DNA of 64,000 nucleotides from Psococerastis gibbosa. Its lineage: Eukaryota > Arthropoda > Insecta > Psocodea > Psocidae. Made by a program: the position numbers and the translations under genes. Positions 1 through 11,560 of the stretch are shown in pieces; positions within the stretch are counted from its first letter, which is position 1, and each line of letters opens with the position of its first letter. Location: the NCBI GenBank assembly GCA_963971405.1, contig OZ020488.1, forward strand, positions 8,435,261 to 8,499,260, given 5' to 3'. The notes under the pieces were generated by a model, which did no database searches, had not been told where the DNA came from, and saw only the letters and a program-made list of their open reading frames with translations.

Positions 1-1740
1 GAGGTGAGTAAGCCATCCGTGTTTCGGCGGAAAACAGGGGACATTTACCATTACATGCATAGAGTAAAAAAATTCCACAGCCTGCAATTTTCAACCGAAA
101 TGAATTTTTAATGCTTCATTAGAAGCAGTATAAATTACGGTTTCAAAAGAGTATAAATACATAGTTTCAGAATCACATTTTCACCCCTTAAACACGAGTG
201 GAACCCAAATTTCTAAAAATTCATTTTCAGCAATCCCATTTGAATTCCATGGGTTGGTTTAAAGCAGATGTAGAAGGCCTATCTCAATTTAAATTATACC
301 CATGTCTTCGTCTATTCTTCCTCTTTCAGGCCATGCTATATTTGTGGTGATCAGGCGGGTAATTCTCACTTCTCGCCATATGCGCAATGCAACAAAATCG
401 TGCCCCCAAGGTGACTCTGGAGCATTTGGCGCCATTTGGTTAGTACGTCAGAAGAACTTTATCGCGTCTTTTTAGTATTCACTTAAAATTACTTTGGACC
501 ACTTATATTTTGTTATTCCTCGTGTTAATTGCTATCTAGACATCTTTAATATGTTGCTAAGTTAATTAATTCAAAATTTAATTAAATACAAAAAATAAAT
601 TTTGGTGTGCTAATTTGCTACAGGGCATGTCCTCTTAAGCTGACTTTTCTCGTTTGAAGTAGACTCTGTCGTCTTTTTGCAACAACGCATTTGTTCAAAT
701 GGTCGCATGAAAAAATTGGAGCAACAGAGCTAGTAATTAGACTAATTCGACATTGCTGAAAACGAATCAGCCTGTTTCCAAGCTGGATTTCGGACCGAAA
801 GCTTTTAATCCAAGATGGAGGACAAAACCTTGCTCCCCCATAATTCTCTTATATTGTATATCAGTTGACTCAGAATAATGATTAATGTGTCTATTTCGGG
901 GTTTCTGGGAAAGACATGGATAGATAGTAACTTACTCACACAAGATGAGGGGCTGCAACTGTCCTGGAAGTGCAAAACCCAACAAATACAAATTTTTAGG
1001 CGTTGACGACTGACGTAGCATCTCATATGGAATAAACGTATACAACTTCTACAGTAAAAGGAATAAGTCATGCTGTGTTTAAATTTAGGTTAATGATAAT
1101 ATCATACAAGTACATACCTGTACACAACAATATAAAAACTATGCGACTTATTTGCGATCCTTGCCTGGGGAGGAGCACATACTACTCATTTAGAGCCTGT
1201 TGACGTGGCAATGAAAGAAATACTATGCATAGCTATTGTCAAACCTAACAGCATATCCACCTGCAAGCTTAAATGAGGAGTTTAATGTACCAAGCTTTAC
1301 ATCAACATTTAGCATAGCACACTAGCAGTATGCAGGTACAATCAAAAATCCGAGTGTGTGCTTAAGACCTCACGGCAAAAGTGAAAACTTCATTGGCAAT
1401 CCCAATCAATTTATATGTATATAGTAAATAATGTTTAATAACTTGCTGAGTTAATGAAATTAAAAAAAATAGAAAGTATTTAATTTTGGGGTGCCAATTT
1501 TCTAAGTAGCATATCCTCTTAAATAGACTTTTGTATCTTTGCGCCAAACCACTTTTCCTCCAATGATAAATCTCCCAGCAGTCTTGCTGCCGTAGATCTG
1601 CCCGGGTAATTTTCAGCAATCATTGCCTCCACAACTGCACCATTATGAACGCAACATGCCTATCTTTTACAAAATCAAATCTAATTAAAAATTTAGGTCA
1701 TTTGCCTGTTGATACAAAGCTTTATAGTTACACGAAAATG
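1..1740. other. AT-rich stretch without a recognised gene
   Basis: No ORF here resembles a known protein; the longest are under 90 codons. Two diverged copies of a short interspersed repeat are visible at about 545-660 and 1430-1550. They share the order: loss-of-pairing-rich TTAATAA/TGCTGAGTTAATGA, then TTTTGGGGTGCCAATTT, then CATATCCTCTTAA. Fragments of the same repeat recur near 6005-6045, 6895-6940 and 44945-45000. The class of the repeat is unknown. Confidence 0.5.
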
Positions 1741-1745
1741 GCTGT

Positions 1746-1761
1746 GGGGGGGGGGGGGGGG
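1746..1761. repeat. 16-bp poly-G run
   Basis: An uninterrupted run of 16 G. It is one of more than twenty G or C runs of about nine or more bases in this window. Confidence 0.9.
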
Positions 1762-2000
1762 TAAAGCGACTGAAGCGGGGGCTTTTGCCGTCAGCAATTG
1801 CCATTTACTGACAGCAGCAGCCGGCGCTTTGACCGCAGGCTGCCATCGATAGCTGCAGCACAACAGGTCAACCTGACTTGCATTTTCATTTATGGGCCAA
1901 CAGCTGTAGCAGCAGCGAATCTTATTATAGTCATGTTTTTTTTCGTTGTTCAAACGCTTACAAGTTTAGGTTTTCTCTCACTGCGCTTTTTCCTGACGTC

Positions 2001-2395
2001 AGCAGCCCGATCATGGTGATTTTAATACCGGGGTTAGTATTAGTAGTATGGTTGGACACAGTCCCAGGCCTCAGTGTGGGCCCATAGGACAGGGGACCTC
2101 CTGATTATAGTGGATTCCGAACCACTTGGGAAACACAGTGAAGTCACACGATTAGTTTGGAGGTGACCAGGACAAGTCCTACCAAAAATACAGCCGAAGA
2201 TTATTCAGTTGTTTTAAAAACATACATAATTTGAATGAATTTTCCGCGCTTAGCACTTTAGCGAGAATTACCAACATCAAAAATTAAAAAATTCTGAAAT
2301 TTACTGTTCATTTATTTTAAACAATACTGAATGAATGCCATCACGTGACATAGTATCATATTAACCCCGATATTAAAATCACCATGATCGGGCTG
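2001..2395. mobile_element. Foldback MITE, family P, copy 1 (internally rearranged)
   Basis: The ends are inverted repeats: AGCAGCCCGATCATGGTGAT at the left and its near-complement ending CATGATCGGGCTG at the right. Both continue into ATTAATACCGGGGTTA-type sequence. The right arm from about 2183 aligns by eye with 18206-18410 of the better copy at 17871-18416, including a CATCACGTGACATGGTA-like block. Repeat D occupies 2046-2182 in place of the left inner region, so this copy is an insertion or recombination product. No transposase is encoded, so it is a non-autonomous element. Confidence 0.75.
2046..2182 (+). repeat. Interspersed repeat D
   Basis: It carries the family signature GACCTCCTGATTATAGTGGA, then CCGAACCACTTGGGAA, then GTCACACGATTAGTTTGGAG and GTGACCAGGAC. 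Other copies lie at 18722-18885 and 19470-19800 (opposite strand) and 27815-28275. No coding potential or tRNA-like head was seen. The class is unknown. Confidence 0.75.
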
Positions 2396-2576
2396 AAGGT
2401 GGGGTTTTCCTTTGCTGATATGTTTTGCAGGGCACCGTCCACCACGACTTCTCTCCGTAAGTCTCTTGGTCTGCCTTATCATGTCCTTCTATATTCTCAT
2501 TCTATACTTATGTAGTGTATTGAGCCAGGTATTGGGCCATGCTTTGAAATACTCATTGGCGTAAATTCCCTTTACT

Positions 2577-2960
2577 TTAGGGGGGCTTTAGGACCCTACG
2601 ACCTTGAAACCTTGAAATCGATTAATGGGCCCAAATTAGTGAGGTTATACGCATATTACACCCCGGAGAAAGAGGAGCCCGGGGGTACCCCCCGGAGAAA
2701 AAAAAATTCATAATTGCAAGGGCCCAAATTAGTTTGGTATTACGAATATTATATCCTGGAGAAAGGGGGGCCCGGGGTCTCCCCCGGAGAAAAAAATTGA
2801 TGAGTAGGCTCCAATTAAGGAGGTTTTACGCATTTTGAAAGCAGTACAGTTGAGATTTTACCGACGAATAAACCTACCACTGAGGGGGCCCAGGGGTCTC
2901 CCCCGAAGAAAATTTTTGAAAAAATAGGTCTGAAATATTTGGTTTTTAAACATTTTGAGT
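2577..2960. repeat. GC-rich imperfect tandem motif
   Basis: A motif of the form GGGGCCCGGGG, T(C/A)(T/C)CCCCCGGAGAAAAAA, then CCAATTA occurs three times (near 2677, 2769 and 2885), spaced roughly 90-115 bp. It is strikingly GC-rich in an AT-rich setting and each copy can form a G/C hairpin. The origin is unknown. Confidence 0.6.
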
Positions 2961-4830
2961 AATATATTTTTGAAAAAGTACTTGGTCAATATGTTGATTC
3001 TTTTCATGATGTCTTTCATGTGAAATAAGCATACCAAGAATTAATTTCCCTTTCGTTATTGTGGCCTTTTGCCTCCATAACGTCTTTGTCACCAGGACCC
3101 CCTATTTACGCCAATGGAAATACAAATACTATATTACATAATAATATAATAAGAAATTTACTGGTATTTTCTTATGCTGATCCTTACGCCCGGTACACAC
3201 TGGCGATTCTGCCATTCGCGATTTACCGACGTAATTTCCATTGTAGTTATAGGGCTAGCAAATGATTTCTTGTCGTTTTCTCAACGATTTCGCCCCCTGG
3301 TGTGAAGCTGACGATACAAAACTTCACGGGTTCCCCGTAGACTTAAACTTAGATTGATGGTAAAATATATTTCTCCCCCCTACTAAGTAACGTTCTTTAG
3401 AAAAAAAATAATAATTTTGAGGGGTATAAAATATCAATCTACTAATGCATTGAAATAGGTTCTCAAAAATCGTCAAGTAGCATATTAATTAAGCAATGTA
3501 ATGTGCAAAGTAACATTGACGATTTTATCTGGTGGAACATTACAGAAATCGCATTTGGAAGAAACAATAACTCGCCTTTATTCATTGAATACGAGCCTTT
3601 TAAGCTTCTAAAAATTTTCTTTAAAAAAAATATGCACTCCGGTATTACAGTTGTGATCTTTTGATTTGCCAAGAGACTGAATCCCTTTTTTATGAATATT
3701 GCTTTTGCTCGGTTCTACTAATCTTTACATTCTTTCCATTCAAGGGGAAAGCTACCCTTTTGACAAAAAATTCCTTTTCTTCAAATAAAATCGATTTCAT
3801 ACTGTTATTGAGGTATTTATTGGAACATGAATTTAGGACCCTGCTGAATTCTTAATGCATGAGGCTGGTAGTTGACAATTATTCTCGAAAATATGTTGAT
3901 AAATTGTTAGACTAATAGCGACTAGGTTATGGAAAATTTTTCAAAATTTTAGAATTTTGGCGAAAAGTTCAAATATTTTAGCATTTTAGCTTATGCATTT
4001 TAGTATAAGAAAATATCATTCTTATCAACGCTAATCTTTGGGAAACATAAATTTTTACTATGGCCACAATGGGCTACTTGAAAATTTTAGAAATTCGATT
4101 ATAATGCATATTAGATTTATTGTAGCTTATAACATTTACTTCTATTATTGTTTTAATTTAAAAGCCTTTATTTATTAGGAAAAAATTATTTTCCCCCATC
4201 AATTTTAATTTGATGGTTAAAAAATGACGTCATTTGTGACGCGGCGGAGTAGCCACCAGTAGCGAACCATTCTAACTGGAAAAAGGTGTCATTTTGCCTT
4301 CTGCCATTTTTGCAACACAGGGCTCATGCCTGATTTCGTCATTTACTGCCTCATTATATTTTTACATACATTACATTATGCGTACATGTTGACTATATTC
4401 AATAACTGAAGAATAAAGGAGCAAAATTAACACGAACCCCCGTCTTAACGAACCTCCTTTCTACCTCTTGCCGAGCCCGCCTCCGACAAATTCTAAAATT
4501 ACTTAGACTAATTTTAATGTAAATTTATGGAAATTAGCGACTTAAGATTTTGTGTACTGACAACACCAGCACAGGGCTTGCGCCAGTGTTTGTTGCTGTT
4601 TTAGTCGCTCTATACTTTGTTAGGCATATAAACTTTCTCCAAGTTTGCCTCAAGTTTGGCTCTGTGCTTTGTTTTGAATGGTAGGTGCGCGCGGTATCTT
4701 TCCACTTCAAAGGAGCTTGCGGTTTAATTTTCGAAGGAGTTTGCCCCGTTTAGTTTAAGTTTGGGTCTAGTTACTGAATTGACAGGTTTCACATCGGTTT
4801 TTCTATACATTTCAAGTCAATCTGTACCTG
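2961..4830. other. AT-rich spacer, nothing recognised
   Basis: No ORF above 70 codons and no recognisable domain or mobile element on either strand. Confidence 0.5.
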
Positions 4831-4836
4831 TCGTCG

Positions 4837-4915
4837 TCGTCATCATCATCATTATGGTCGTCGTCATCGTCGTCGTCCTCGTCATCATCATCATCATCAT
4901 CAACATCATCATCAA
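4837..4915. repeat. Trinucleotide microsatellite (GTC/ATC type)
   Basis: An imperfect array of GTC, ATC and TCATCA units. It creates a spurious valine/isoleucine-rich reading frame, which should not be taken as a membrane protein. Confidence 0.85.
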
Positions 4916-5577
4916 CTGCTATATCAAACCCGTCGCAACACGTTCCCTACACAACCCTAAAGCCCAAACCACCGAATACTTTGGGCTATCTTCTGTCTTC
5001 TTTGTCTGTCTATCTCAACGTCTTTACTTCTGGCAACACGTTCCTTTACCCCTCCATATACCTTACGATGGTTCTTTCCAACACTTGTAGATTCGTGGCA
5101 TCAGTGGCAGTTGTGAAAAAGTACTGGCCTCATAGAAAAACTACCAATATTCACCAAATAAAGAAATGGGTCAGGGCCATTTCCGAACTCTATCTTACGA
5201 ACCGAAATAAGACAACAACTCTGCCCAGTGCCCAAAGACCTTTCTTAATCATTAAGCACCGTATTCCGGCAAGCAAATGAATAGCAACAGAGAAGGAAAC
5301 AAGATTGGGATTGGCAATAAATAAATAATTAAATCAACTGGTAAGATCAAAGTGAATGAACGCAGCAGCGCGTGGGTGAAGGATCTACGTGAAACAGTTG
5401 AATGCATTATGCATGACTAATGCAATTAACGTTGTATTACCGGAAACCATTGATCCTGAGAACGCTTCCCCCGCCGCTCGTTCAGCGAACCTAGTGGCCT
5501 TTTCCTGCATTAATATGCCAGCAACCTTTCCTTGCAAAATACGATGCACATTGAGTAAGGGCTGACAGCCGTTGGTG
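4916..5577. other. No recognised gene
   Basis: A 99-codon ORF at 4981-5280 (+) has no recognisable family signature, splice context or start context. It is probably fortuitous. Confidence 0.4.
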
Positions 5578-5774
5578 CAGTGGCGGAGTGTGGGATAATT
5601 GCGAGTGTAGTGCTTGCAATTGTATACATTTGTATCTGTATCTGTATGGCATATAATAAATATTTATTCTATGGTATATGTATCATAAGATATGTATGTG
5701 TTGCTTGTATTCATTCTAAGGGTTTGTTGAGTGTAATGCCGCATTGCTTGCCTTAAATGCATGCTCCGCCACTG
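5578..5774. mobile_element. MITE family Q (CAGTGGCGGAG ends)
   Basis: The terminal inverted repeats are CAGTGGCGGAG at the left and CTCCGCCACTG at the right, 197 bp overall. Inside are GATAATTGCGAGTG and TGCTTGCAA at the left and TTTGTTGAGTGTAATG at the right. The same inner blocks occur at 13537-13800 and, inverted, at 28613-28713. CAGTG-type ends suggest a hAT-like non-autonomous element. The flanking octamers do not match, so no TSD is shown. Confidence 0.65.
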
Positions 5775-6244
5775 CATCGATATAGATTGTATTCTGAATC
5801 GTTCTATATGTCATGGAGGGATGGACTTTGACTATAGTTATGGCCAACAGAATCTACTTACATCTTACTTCTTGCTTACTTCTCGCTACTGGCTTCCAAC
5901 TTCAGGTGATGCCGATGGCCAGATGTCGATCGAACGCCTCTTTCGCCAACAGAATCAGTGCATTTGAAATGTAGTCTTCTACAACGTACATGAGCCAAAT
6001 TTTTAATAACATGCTGAGTTAATGAAATAAAAAATTCCTTTGAACGATCAGGTGTAGGGAGATTCCATGCAAGCTCAGACTCCGCTGGACCGCTTTTTTT
6101 TATAGTTCTCGAAGCTATGTATGTAATTAAAAATAATGAAAATACTTGATTCTTTTCTCAAACACAACATCAACGCACAAAACACTCCTGAATTCCATGT
6201 TTCGAACCACAGTGACCATTATGAACTTTTACTTATTTAGTATC

Positions 6245-6545
6245 ATATTATTTCCCCTTTGACTGGACGCCATCTTGAAATCGTTGGTTTGTCGTAAAAA
6301 GTAGTGATTACCATTGTCACAGATAATAATTTTATTTCATTCCTCTGCGACCAATATTAACTGAGATGTGATTTATATACGGTTTTAATCGGCCGCTATC
6401 TTGGAACAAAAAAACTTATCATGCTGGTTAACGATCTCGATCAAGACATTTGTATGATCAATTCTTGTGCCAAGTTTCATCAAGATCGGATAATATTTAT
6501 GGAAGTTAGATTGTTTTCTAAAATCGACATACATACAATATACAT
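6245..6545 (+). repeat. Interspersed repeat U with CATA-rich end
   Basis: It contains GCCATCTTGAAATCGTTGG and TTTGTCGTAAAAAGT, and further on a TTTCATCAAGATCGG motif, before a run of CATACATA units. An inverted copy lies at about 29880-30185. The TTTCATC(A)AAATCGG motif before a simple tetranucleotide tract is also seen in repeat R. The class is unknown. Confidence 0.6.
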
Positions 6546-6614
6546 ACATACACCAATATATAATATTTTGAACGGGGGGTGGTTTTAGACTCAGGAGGTC
6601 ATGAAATGAAAAGT

Positions 6615-6812
6615 ACTTACTTCTTACTTTAGCCAACGCCCGTACGTGGCTTTTCGGCCATCCGACGCCGTGCCGCCCAGTATAAAGAAGCTCGTCCCTC
6701 CAAAGTTGCCTCGCAGATGACGTCCTTAAGGCCGTCGCAGGTTGCGAGATGTTCTGCTCTTCTGCGGTTCCTTCAGATGTAAAACACAGGGGACAAAATG
6801 GTGAGTCCATCA
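6615..6812 (-). mobile_element. LINE-A 3' fragment with 12-bp TSD
   Basis: This severely 5'-truncated copy of the LINE at 14424-16742 has the same C-terminal zinc-knuckle region (SPFCPLC start) and the same 3' end with the stop followed by GTAAGAAGTAAG-type sequence. The reading frame is shifted relative to LINE-A after CPLCF, so the copy is dead. The direct repeat GAAATGAAAAGT occurs at 6603-6614 and 6813-6824. It brackets the fragment exactly and marks a target-primed reverse transcription event. Confidence 0.85.
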
Positions 6813-7294
6813 GAAATGAAAAGTTGTTAAGGAATATTCCGGAAGTTGAACAATAGTCGGCACCTCAATAGGTAGATGAATCTCCCTAAAATGAAAAGTA
6901 TTTAATTTTGGGGTGCCAATTTTCTTAACCTAATAATAATTAAAATTGAGATCATTGCATCATGAAATCATTATGGAGTGAGCAAAGTTCAAAGATTTAT
7001 ATCATAGTATGGAGCTTTACTTTACCGTTCAAAGAGATTTCTAATGCATTCGGGAGCACCAGGAGTAGTCGAAGCAATTTTCCCGCCAGCTGGTCTGCTC
7101 CCACTGCTGAAATCACTGAAATGCAGTCAGCTGTTTGATTGCTAAGCTCCTTTGAGGAGCTGATTCTCTTAGCTACTCAGTCTATATTGCTGACTAGAAG
7201 CTCAACTTTATTTCATATTCTTTCTTTGCTGTTTCTAATGATATTATAGTACTTAGGGAGCTGGAGGTTAAGGGCCGCAGTTGATTTAAATGCG

Positions 7295-7345
7295 TACTTC
7301 CAACTGTTTCGTCAGCATCTGCGTTCGAAATCTTCAGTGGTACTA
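7295..7345 (-). repeat. Fragment of repeat W
   Basis: It contains GTACTTCCAACTGTTTCGTC and ATCTTCAGTGGTACT, which match the core of repeat W (26797-27143). Confidence 0.55.
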
Positions 7346-7394
7346 CGTAAACCTGTAAAGTCTTTTTATAAATAAATAAATACAGACTTTATTT

Positions 7395-7450
7395 TTAGCT
7401 GAGACCACCCTAGCGGAGTTAGAGCCATATGACCCTCTCTTACACTCAAC
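7395..7450 (-). repeat. 3' fragment of tRNA-derived SINE family T
   Basis: It carries the family T tail region (CCTAGCGGAGTTAGAGCC, then CTCTTACACTCAACTA), as in the fuller copies at 50310-50504 and 51412-51608. The tRNA-like head is absent. Confidence 0.6.
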
Positions 7451-7524
7451 TATGAGCCAGCACAATAATTGGAGTAAAAATTTCTGTGCCTGTGGCTACT
7501 GCTGAGCCTTTCTTCCAATGCCCG

Positions 7525-7970
7525 TTGGAAAAATTGGAAATGGAAAAGGAGAGACTTCAAGTGATAAATTCCTACTGAGCGTCCCATATCCGGGGAGGAA
7601 GGGACTTCGTCTAAGCAGTAAGCAAAGTCTCCCATATCCTGGAGGAAGGAAACTTCCTGTAAGCAGTAAACAATGATGCTACGTTAGAAATTAGAAATAT
7701 GCGAATAAAATTATGTATGTATGTTGCAGACAAACCCCACTTCATGAAACTCGTAATTCTTTCTGTTGATATCGTAAAAGAATTTTATCCCCTACATCCA
7801 GTGCCGGATTAACTCATGGGCACTTGGGGCACAGGCCCCCGGCCCCCGCAAAAATGCCTAAGATTCCAGCCCCCACAAAGGAGATTTGTTTAAAAATAAA
7901 TATTTTTTAATGGATTACCTTCTTAAAGGAAAAATTGGAATTGGGAAAGGAGAGACTTCAAGTGATAAAT
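7525..7970. repeat. Local duplications
   Basis: A block with GGAGAGACTTCAAGTGATAA at about 7525-7572 recurs at about 7926-7973. Between them, a roughly 50-bp unit starting GTCCCATATCC/GTCTCCCATATCC is tandemly duplicated (about 7577-7626 and 7627-7675). No function is evident. Confidence 0.65.
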
Positions 7971-8261
7971 TGTAGAACGTTCAACTAATAAGAGAAGGTT
8001 GGCGAGAGAGCCCTTAAAGCACCGAGCTATGGAGTAATGAAATTATTCGTTTTAGAGACTGTCTACTTTTAGATAACAGCATCAGACGGGACCTTCTCTG
8101 TCAGCATGCCCTGAAGCTCTTGAGAATTTGATCACGTCGTTTTAATTTATTGTATAAGAAAACGTGTATGAAAACTTGAAGTAAAGAAAATCCTGTTTAT
8201 AAACTGAAAATTTCTTTCATCTTAGGGCAGGTCTCGGTAAAGAATATATGTACAAGTATTT

Positions 8262-8340
8262 ACTTACTACTTACTCCTTGACGCTAAGACCCGTGACGGG
8301 GCCCCTGCTCTGCCACATCGTACCACCTACGCGGTCCTAT
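8262..8340 (-). mobile_element. Degenerate LINE-B 3' end
   Basis: It aligns with the 3' end of the LINE at 14184-14356: GTGGCAGAGCAGG, then a stop, then a GGAGTAAGTA-type tail (all minus strand). Indels destroy the frame. Confidence 0.6.
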
Positions 8341-8866
8341 GCTCTGCTTCACCAGTATACATGTATATAATAAATAAATAAAATAAAATTATAATAAATA
8401 TAATAAGAATATGTACTCATGTCCGTGAATGCCTCGCATTCCACAAGCTAAATATAGTTGCGGGTTGCTGACGCTGGTACCCTCCCCTACAATTGGCTAG
8501 GTACTCGTCCCCGCACTTTATTTCAGTCTTAATTTTGCATCGACTCCAATAGGTTCCGTATTTATTTGCATAATGTTTATATAATTGAATTTAATTAGTC
8601 TAGTTGTGGTTGTAATGTCATTCGTGTTTCAGTTATTTTATATTATTATACAGTGTTTATTGTGTTCGCCCCTGCTGGGATTCCTGCGGATACTTTGCAA
8701 GCCACGGATAGCAGTAGATAAGTAGCGTAGCCTATTCACCGAAAATACATACCCAGACACCTTATAGCACCACACTAACAATACATATTATAATAGGTCT
8801 ACCTACTGTACTACACCTCCACCGAGTAAGCAGAGTATGGTAGGCTTATTCGCTTATTATCTTACA

Positions 8867-9516
8867 ATGAACCGGTCCGAGTTTACTCGAACATGCTTTC
8901 CAATTTATCAATTAGTAGATAGAGAAAATGAGTACTATCATGGTAAATAATATTCCTATAGTTAAATTTCGGACATCTCGGGGGGGGGGGGGGTATGTCC
9001 ACCTGACGTCACTGGAGGTGAAGTAAATTCTAGATAGGTCAGACATTACATTAGATTACCACACAGCAATAATGGCGGGGCACGCAATGCATTTGAGCGT
9101 GAATTTTCATTTTTTCAAAAACATTTTTTTTTTTGCACAAACCAAATAGTTTTTTGGGAAAGCAACCTGTCCGGTTTCGTTACTCAATTAAACACCTAAA
9201 ACATGCCTGAAGGTAGAAATCATCGATAGAAAGGTTTCACAGAAAAAAAATAATGCAAATAAATGGTCCCGAGGCATGATTTTTGTGAACCTACATGCAA
9301 AATTTCATCAAAATCGGCCGAGTAGTTTGCCCGGAAATAGATGAACAGACAGACATACAGACATATAGACAGACAGAGCGACAGACAGACATTTCGTAAA
9401 AACCACTTTTTTGGGCTCCTGGGACCTCAAAACGTTTAATTCCCGTTGAAATCTCGGAATCGGAAATTTCGACAATCACAAAGCTTTCCTTATACTACGT
9501 ATAAATTGGAAAGCAA
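8867..9516. repeat. Interspersed repeat R, copy 1
   Basis: A roughly 650-bp block shared with 22097-22977. GCTTTCCAATTTAT near the start (8895-8908) and ATAAATTGGAAAGC at the end (9501-9514) form a 14-bp perfect inverted pair. Inside are a poly-G run, CCTGACGTCACTGGAGGTGA, TTTCATCAAAATCGG, a (CAGA)n tract at about 9345-9390, and GGGCTCCTGGGACCTCAAAA. It could be a DNA element or a LINE 3' region. This copy lacks about 230 bp present in copy 2. Confidence 0.7.
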
Positions 9517-9645
9517 TAATCATATTTTCATACAGTCCACTCTTTTCATAGGTACCTAAACCTTCAGGAGCGTAATTTGAAGTCCCTATAGTTATTAGTT
9601 TATTAGGATACGCCCCTGCAGTGAGTTCTTCTTAAGGTTACAATC

Positions 9646-9975
9646 TTAGCGATTGGTTGGCAGCAACTGCCTGCATATCGTCCTCCAGTTTACTCGGTCC
9701 TCGATCTTCCTCTTCAGTTCTTGATATGATATTGCACCTGCGTCTTCTTTTACTTGATCCATGAATTCCTTCTTCGGCCGTCCTCTTCGGTTATTTCCCT
9801 CTACTGTGCCCTCGATAATATTGTGTACCAGATTTTCGTGCCTTAGCAAACGCCCCATCCATTTCGCTCTCCTGATTCGTATCTGGGCTACTAACTGTCT
9901 TTCTTCCCCGATAGCGTCTAGCACTCTTTCATTTGTCACATGGTCTCTCCAGCTGATCCGAGTTAGGTACTTTAT
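9646..9975 (-). pseudogene. LINE-C reverse transcriptase C-terminal fragment
   Basis: The open frame encodes about 105 residues with the sequence signature of the extreme C-terminus of insect endonuclease/reverse-transcriptase LINEs: ISWRDHVTNERVL, then RRAKWMGRLLRHENL, then GRPKKEF and a basic end RQLLPTNR. No RT core, endonuclease or promoter remains, so it is a 5'-truncated copy and not a host gene. The 3' end past the stop (TTGTAACCTTAAGAAGAA on the minus strand) is shared with copies at 17536-18500, 20842-20994 and 50958-51076. It was probably moved in trans by a full-length relative. Confidence in the family type is good; the exact clade is not assigned. Confidence 0.8.
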
Positions 9976-11335
9976 TTACTGAGCTACCGTAGAACGCTAC
10001 ATCTGATATAAGGAATATGGAAATGTTCGAATGCATGTGCGGGTGCTACGTAGTATTCCTTACCCATGCAACTCTATGACTCCTCTTAATGTTTATACTT
10101 GTTCTTGTTGCAATGCCTCTTCTATCGAAGATTGGTGATGAACATGGCAATGACATGATGACTATACTAGGGAGTAGCAATGCTGTGGTTCCCCGTTGCC
10201 TTGTGCATTCTTATGCCGTTGACTCTTCATTGAGTTCCTCTGCCTTTGTGGCCATTTTCCCAACACCAGGACACAAAAGTGCCTTGCACACTATGTTTTT
10301 CGCTTGTCCTGTCATAAACTCGGTCCCCTATCTGTCCAGTCGCCATTACCCGCTACCATCTTCACCACAAGGAGGTACAGATTAGGAATTTCCGCATGTT
10401 CGCCTCTGAGACCATAAGGCATTACTTAGAAGCTCAGCTACTTTGGTGACAATACGTACGCGTACCTGCAATCCACTGTTTGGCTGTAATACAGCAATGA
10501 AGGTAAGAGAAACCTTACCAGGGCATTCAATAACCCTTTGGTTGCTTCCGACCAAATAGAAGTATCCATATAATTCCAGCGGGTAAGCTTGGGAGTTGGG
10601 TCCTTTGACTGCCGACAGTCTCGCATCAGTCCCTCACTTAGAGTGGTTCCCATCGTACGTCACTTGGAAAGTCTCAGAAAGAAAGATATGTTCCAATTTC
10701 CAATGGATGTGCATCCAGGTGTTTGGTGTTGTGCAGTTTTCCTTACATGGGCAATGTCATGACAATGTTTACACGAACAGGTTCTACAACCACGATACAA
10801 CCCTGCCACGTCTCCTTACCAGTCATTGAAAAGACGGGAATTCAAGAAATAATTTTGGAAGGCTCAAATCTCCAATCACAGAAAAAACATTAAATTGCGG
10901 CAAATGAAGAAGAAATGTACAATCCAGCAGGCTGGTTTGCTAACTGAATCATAACTTCGTAACCGCAAAACGTGCCTAAAATTTCGATAATCCCTTCAGC
11001 TAAGAACAGACATGTGGTATGAAACAGGTGGCTCATTTGAAATAGAGTAACACGAAGAGGAAGCCCCCCCGGGGTAATTTTATTCTCAGAGGCGTCTATA
11101 AAATTAATTTCAGTACTTTGTTATTTTAATTAAAGTAAGGGTTAGCAAACAACTTTCTTAACGTCTTTAAGGCCGCTCCGGGCGCCAAGGTATTCCTTTA
11201 AACTTGCTTTACGATCCGCCTTCACATATATTTACTAAATTACCGAGTTAATGAGACACATGAGAAAATTCCCTGATAAGTGATGACAGTAAAAACCGCA
11301 GGTGCGCCTATATATACAGGCAAGTATGTGAAAAG
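9976..11335. other. No recognised gene; one LINE-tail-like patch
   Basis: Near 10109-10152 a TGCCTCTTCTATCGAAGATTGG block resembles the patches at 20241-20325 and 24462-24536. ORFs of 70-98 codons in this stretch have no recognisable family. Confidence 0.4.
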
Positions 11336-11560
11336 CCGTGCTTTCGCCTGTTTCATTGCGTCAATGGTAAGCTTGTCTCACCTTGTCAATCATCACTTGT
11401 AACCGGTGTAGGTTGGTATCGAGGACGTATACCAGTTTGCCAATGGCCAGAAATGCATACGGAAATAAAACAAATAATGTCCGAAATCCATGGGGTCGTT
11501 GGCATTGGACAAGGGACCTAGGGGCCCTATAAGCAGGAGTAGGTCCATAAAAAGTTGTTC
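11336..11560 (-). repeat. Interspersed repeat S, nearly full copy
   Basis: In sense orientation, family S reads GACCCAGGCCTAC..TATAGTGG, then CCTTGTCCAATGCCAACGAC, then CGGACATTATTT, GGCCATTGGCA, CTACACCGGCTACAAG, and ends with GACTTAACCAAGTACAGATA. This copy has all blocks except the last. Other copies: 14384-14423 with 16743-16947, 19876-19957, 23025-23272, 25532-26132, 45257-45393 and 60557-60794. It has no ORF and no obvious pol III boxes; it may be a SINE or a LINE 3' region. Confidence 0.75.

Noticed and set aside
4761-5090. Valine/isoleucine-rich predicted membrane protein
   Set aside because: Produced by the GTC/ATC microsatellite.
9646-9939. Stand-alone DNA-binding gene of 97 residues
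   Set aside because: The sequence is the C-terminus of a LINE reverse transcriptase with other copies in the window.
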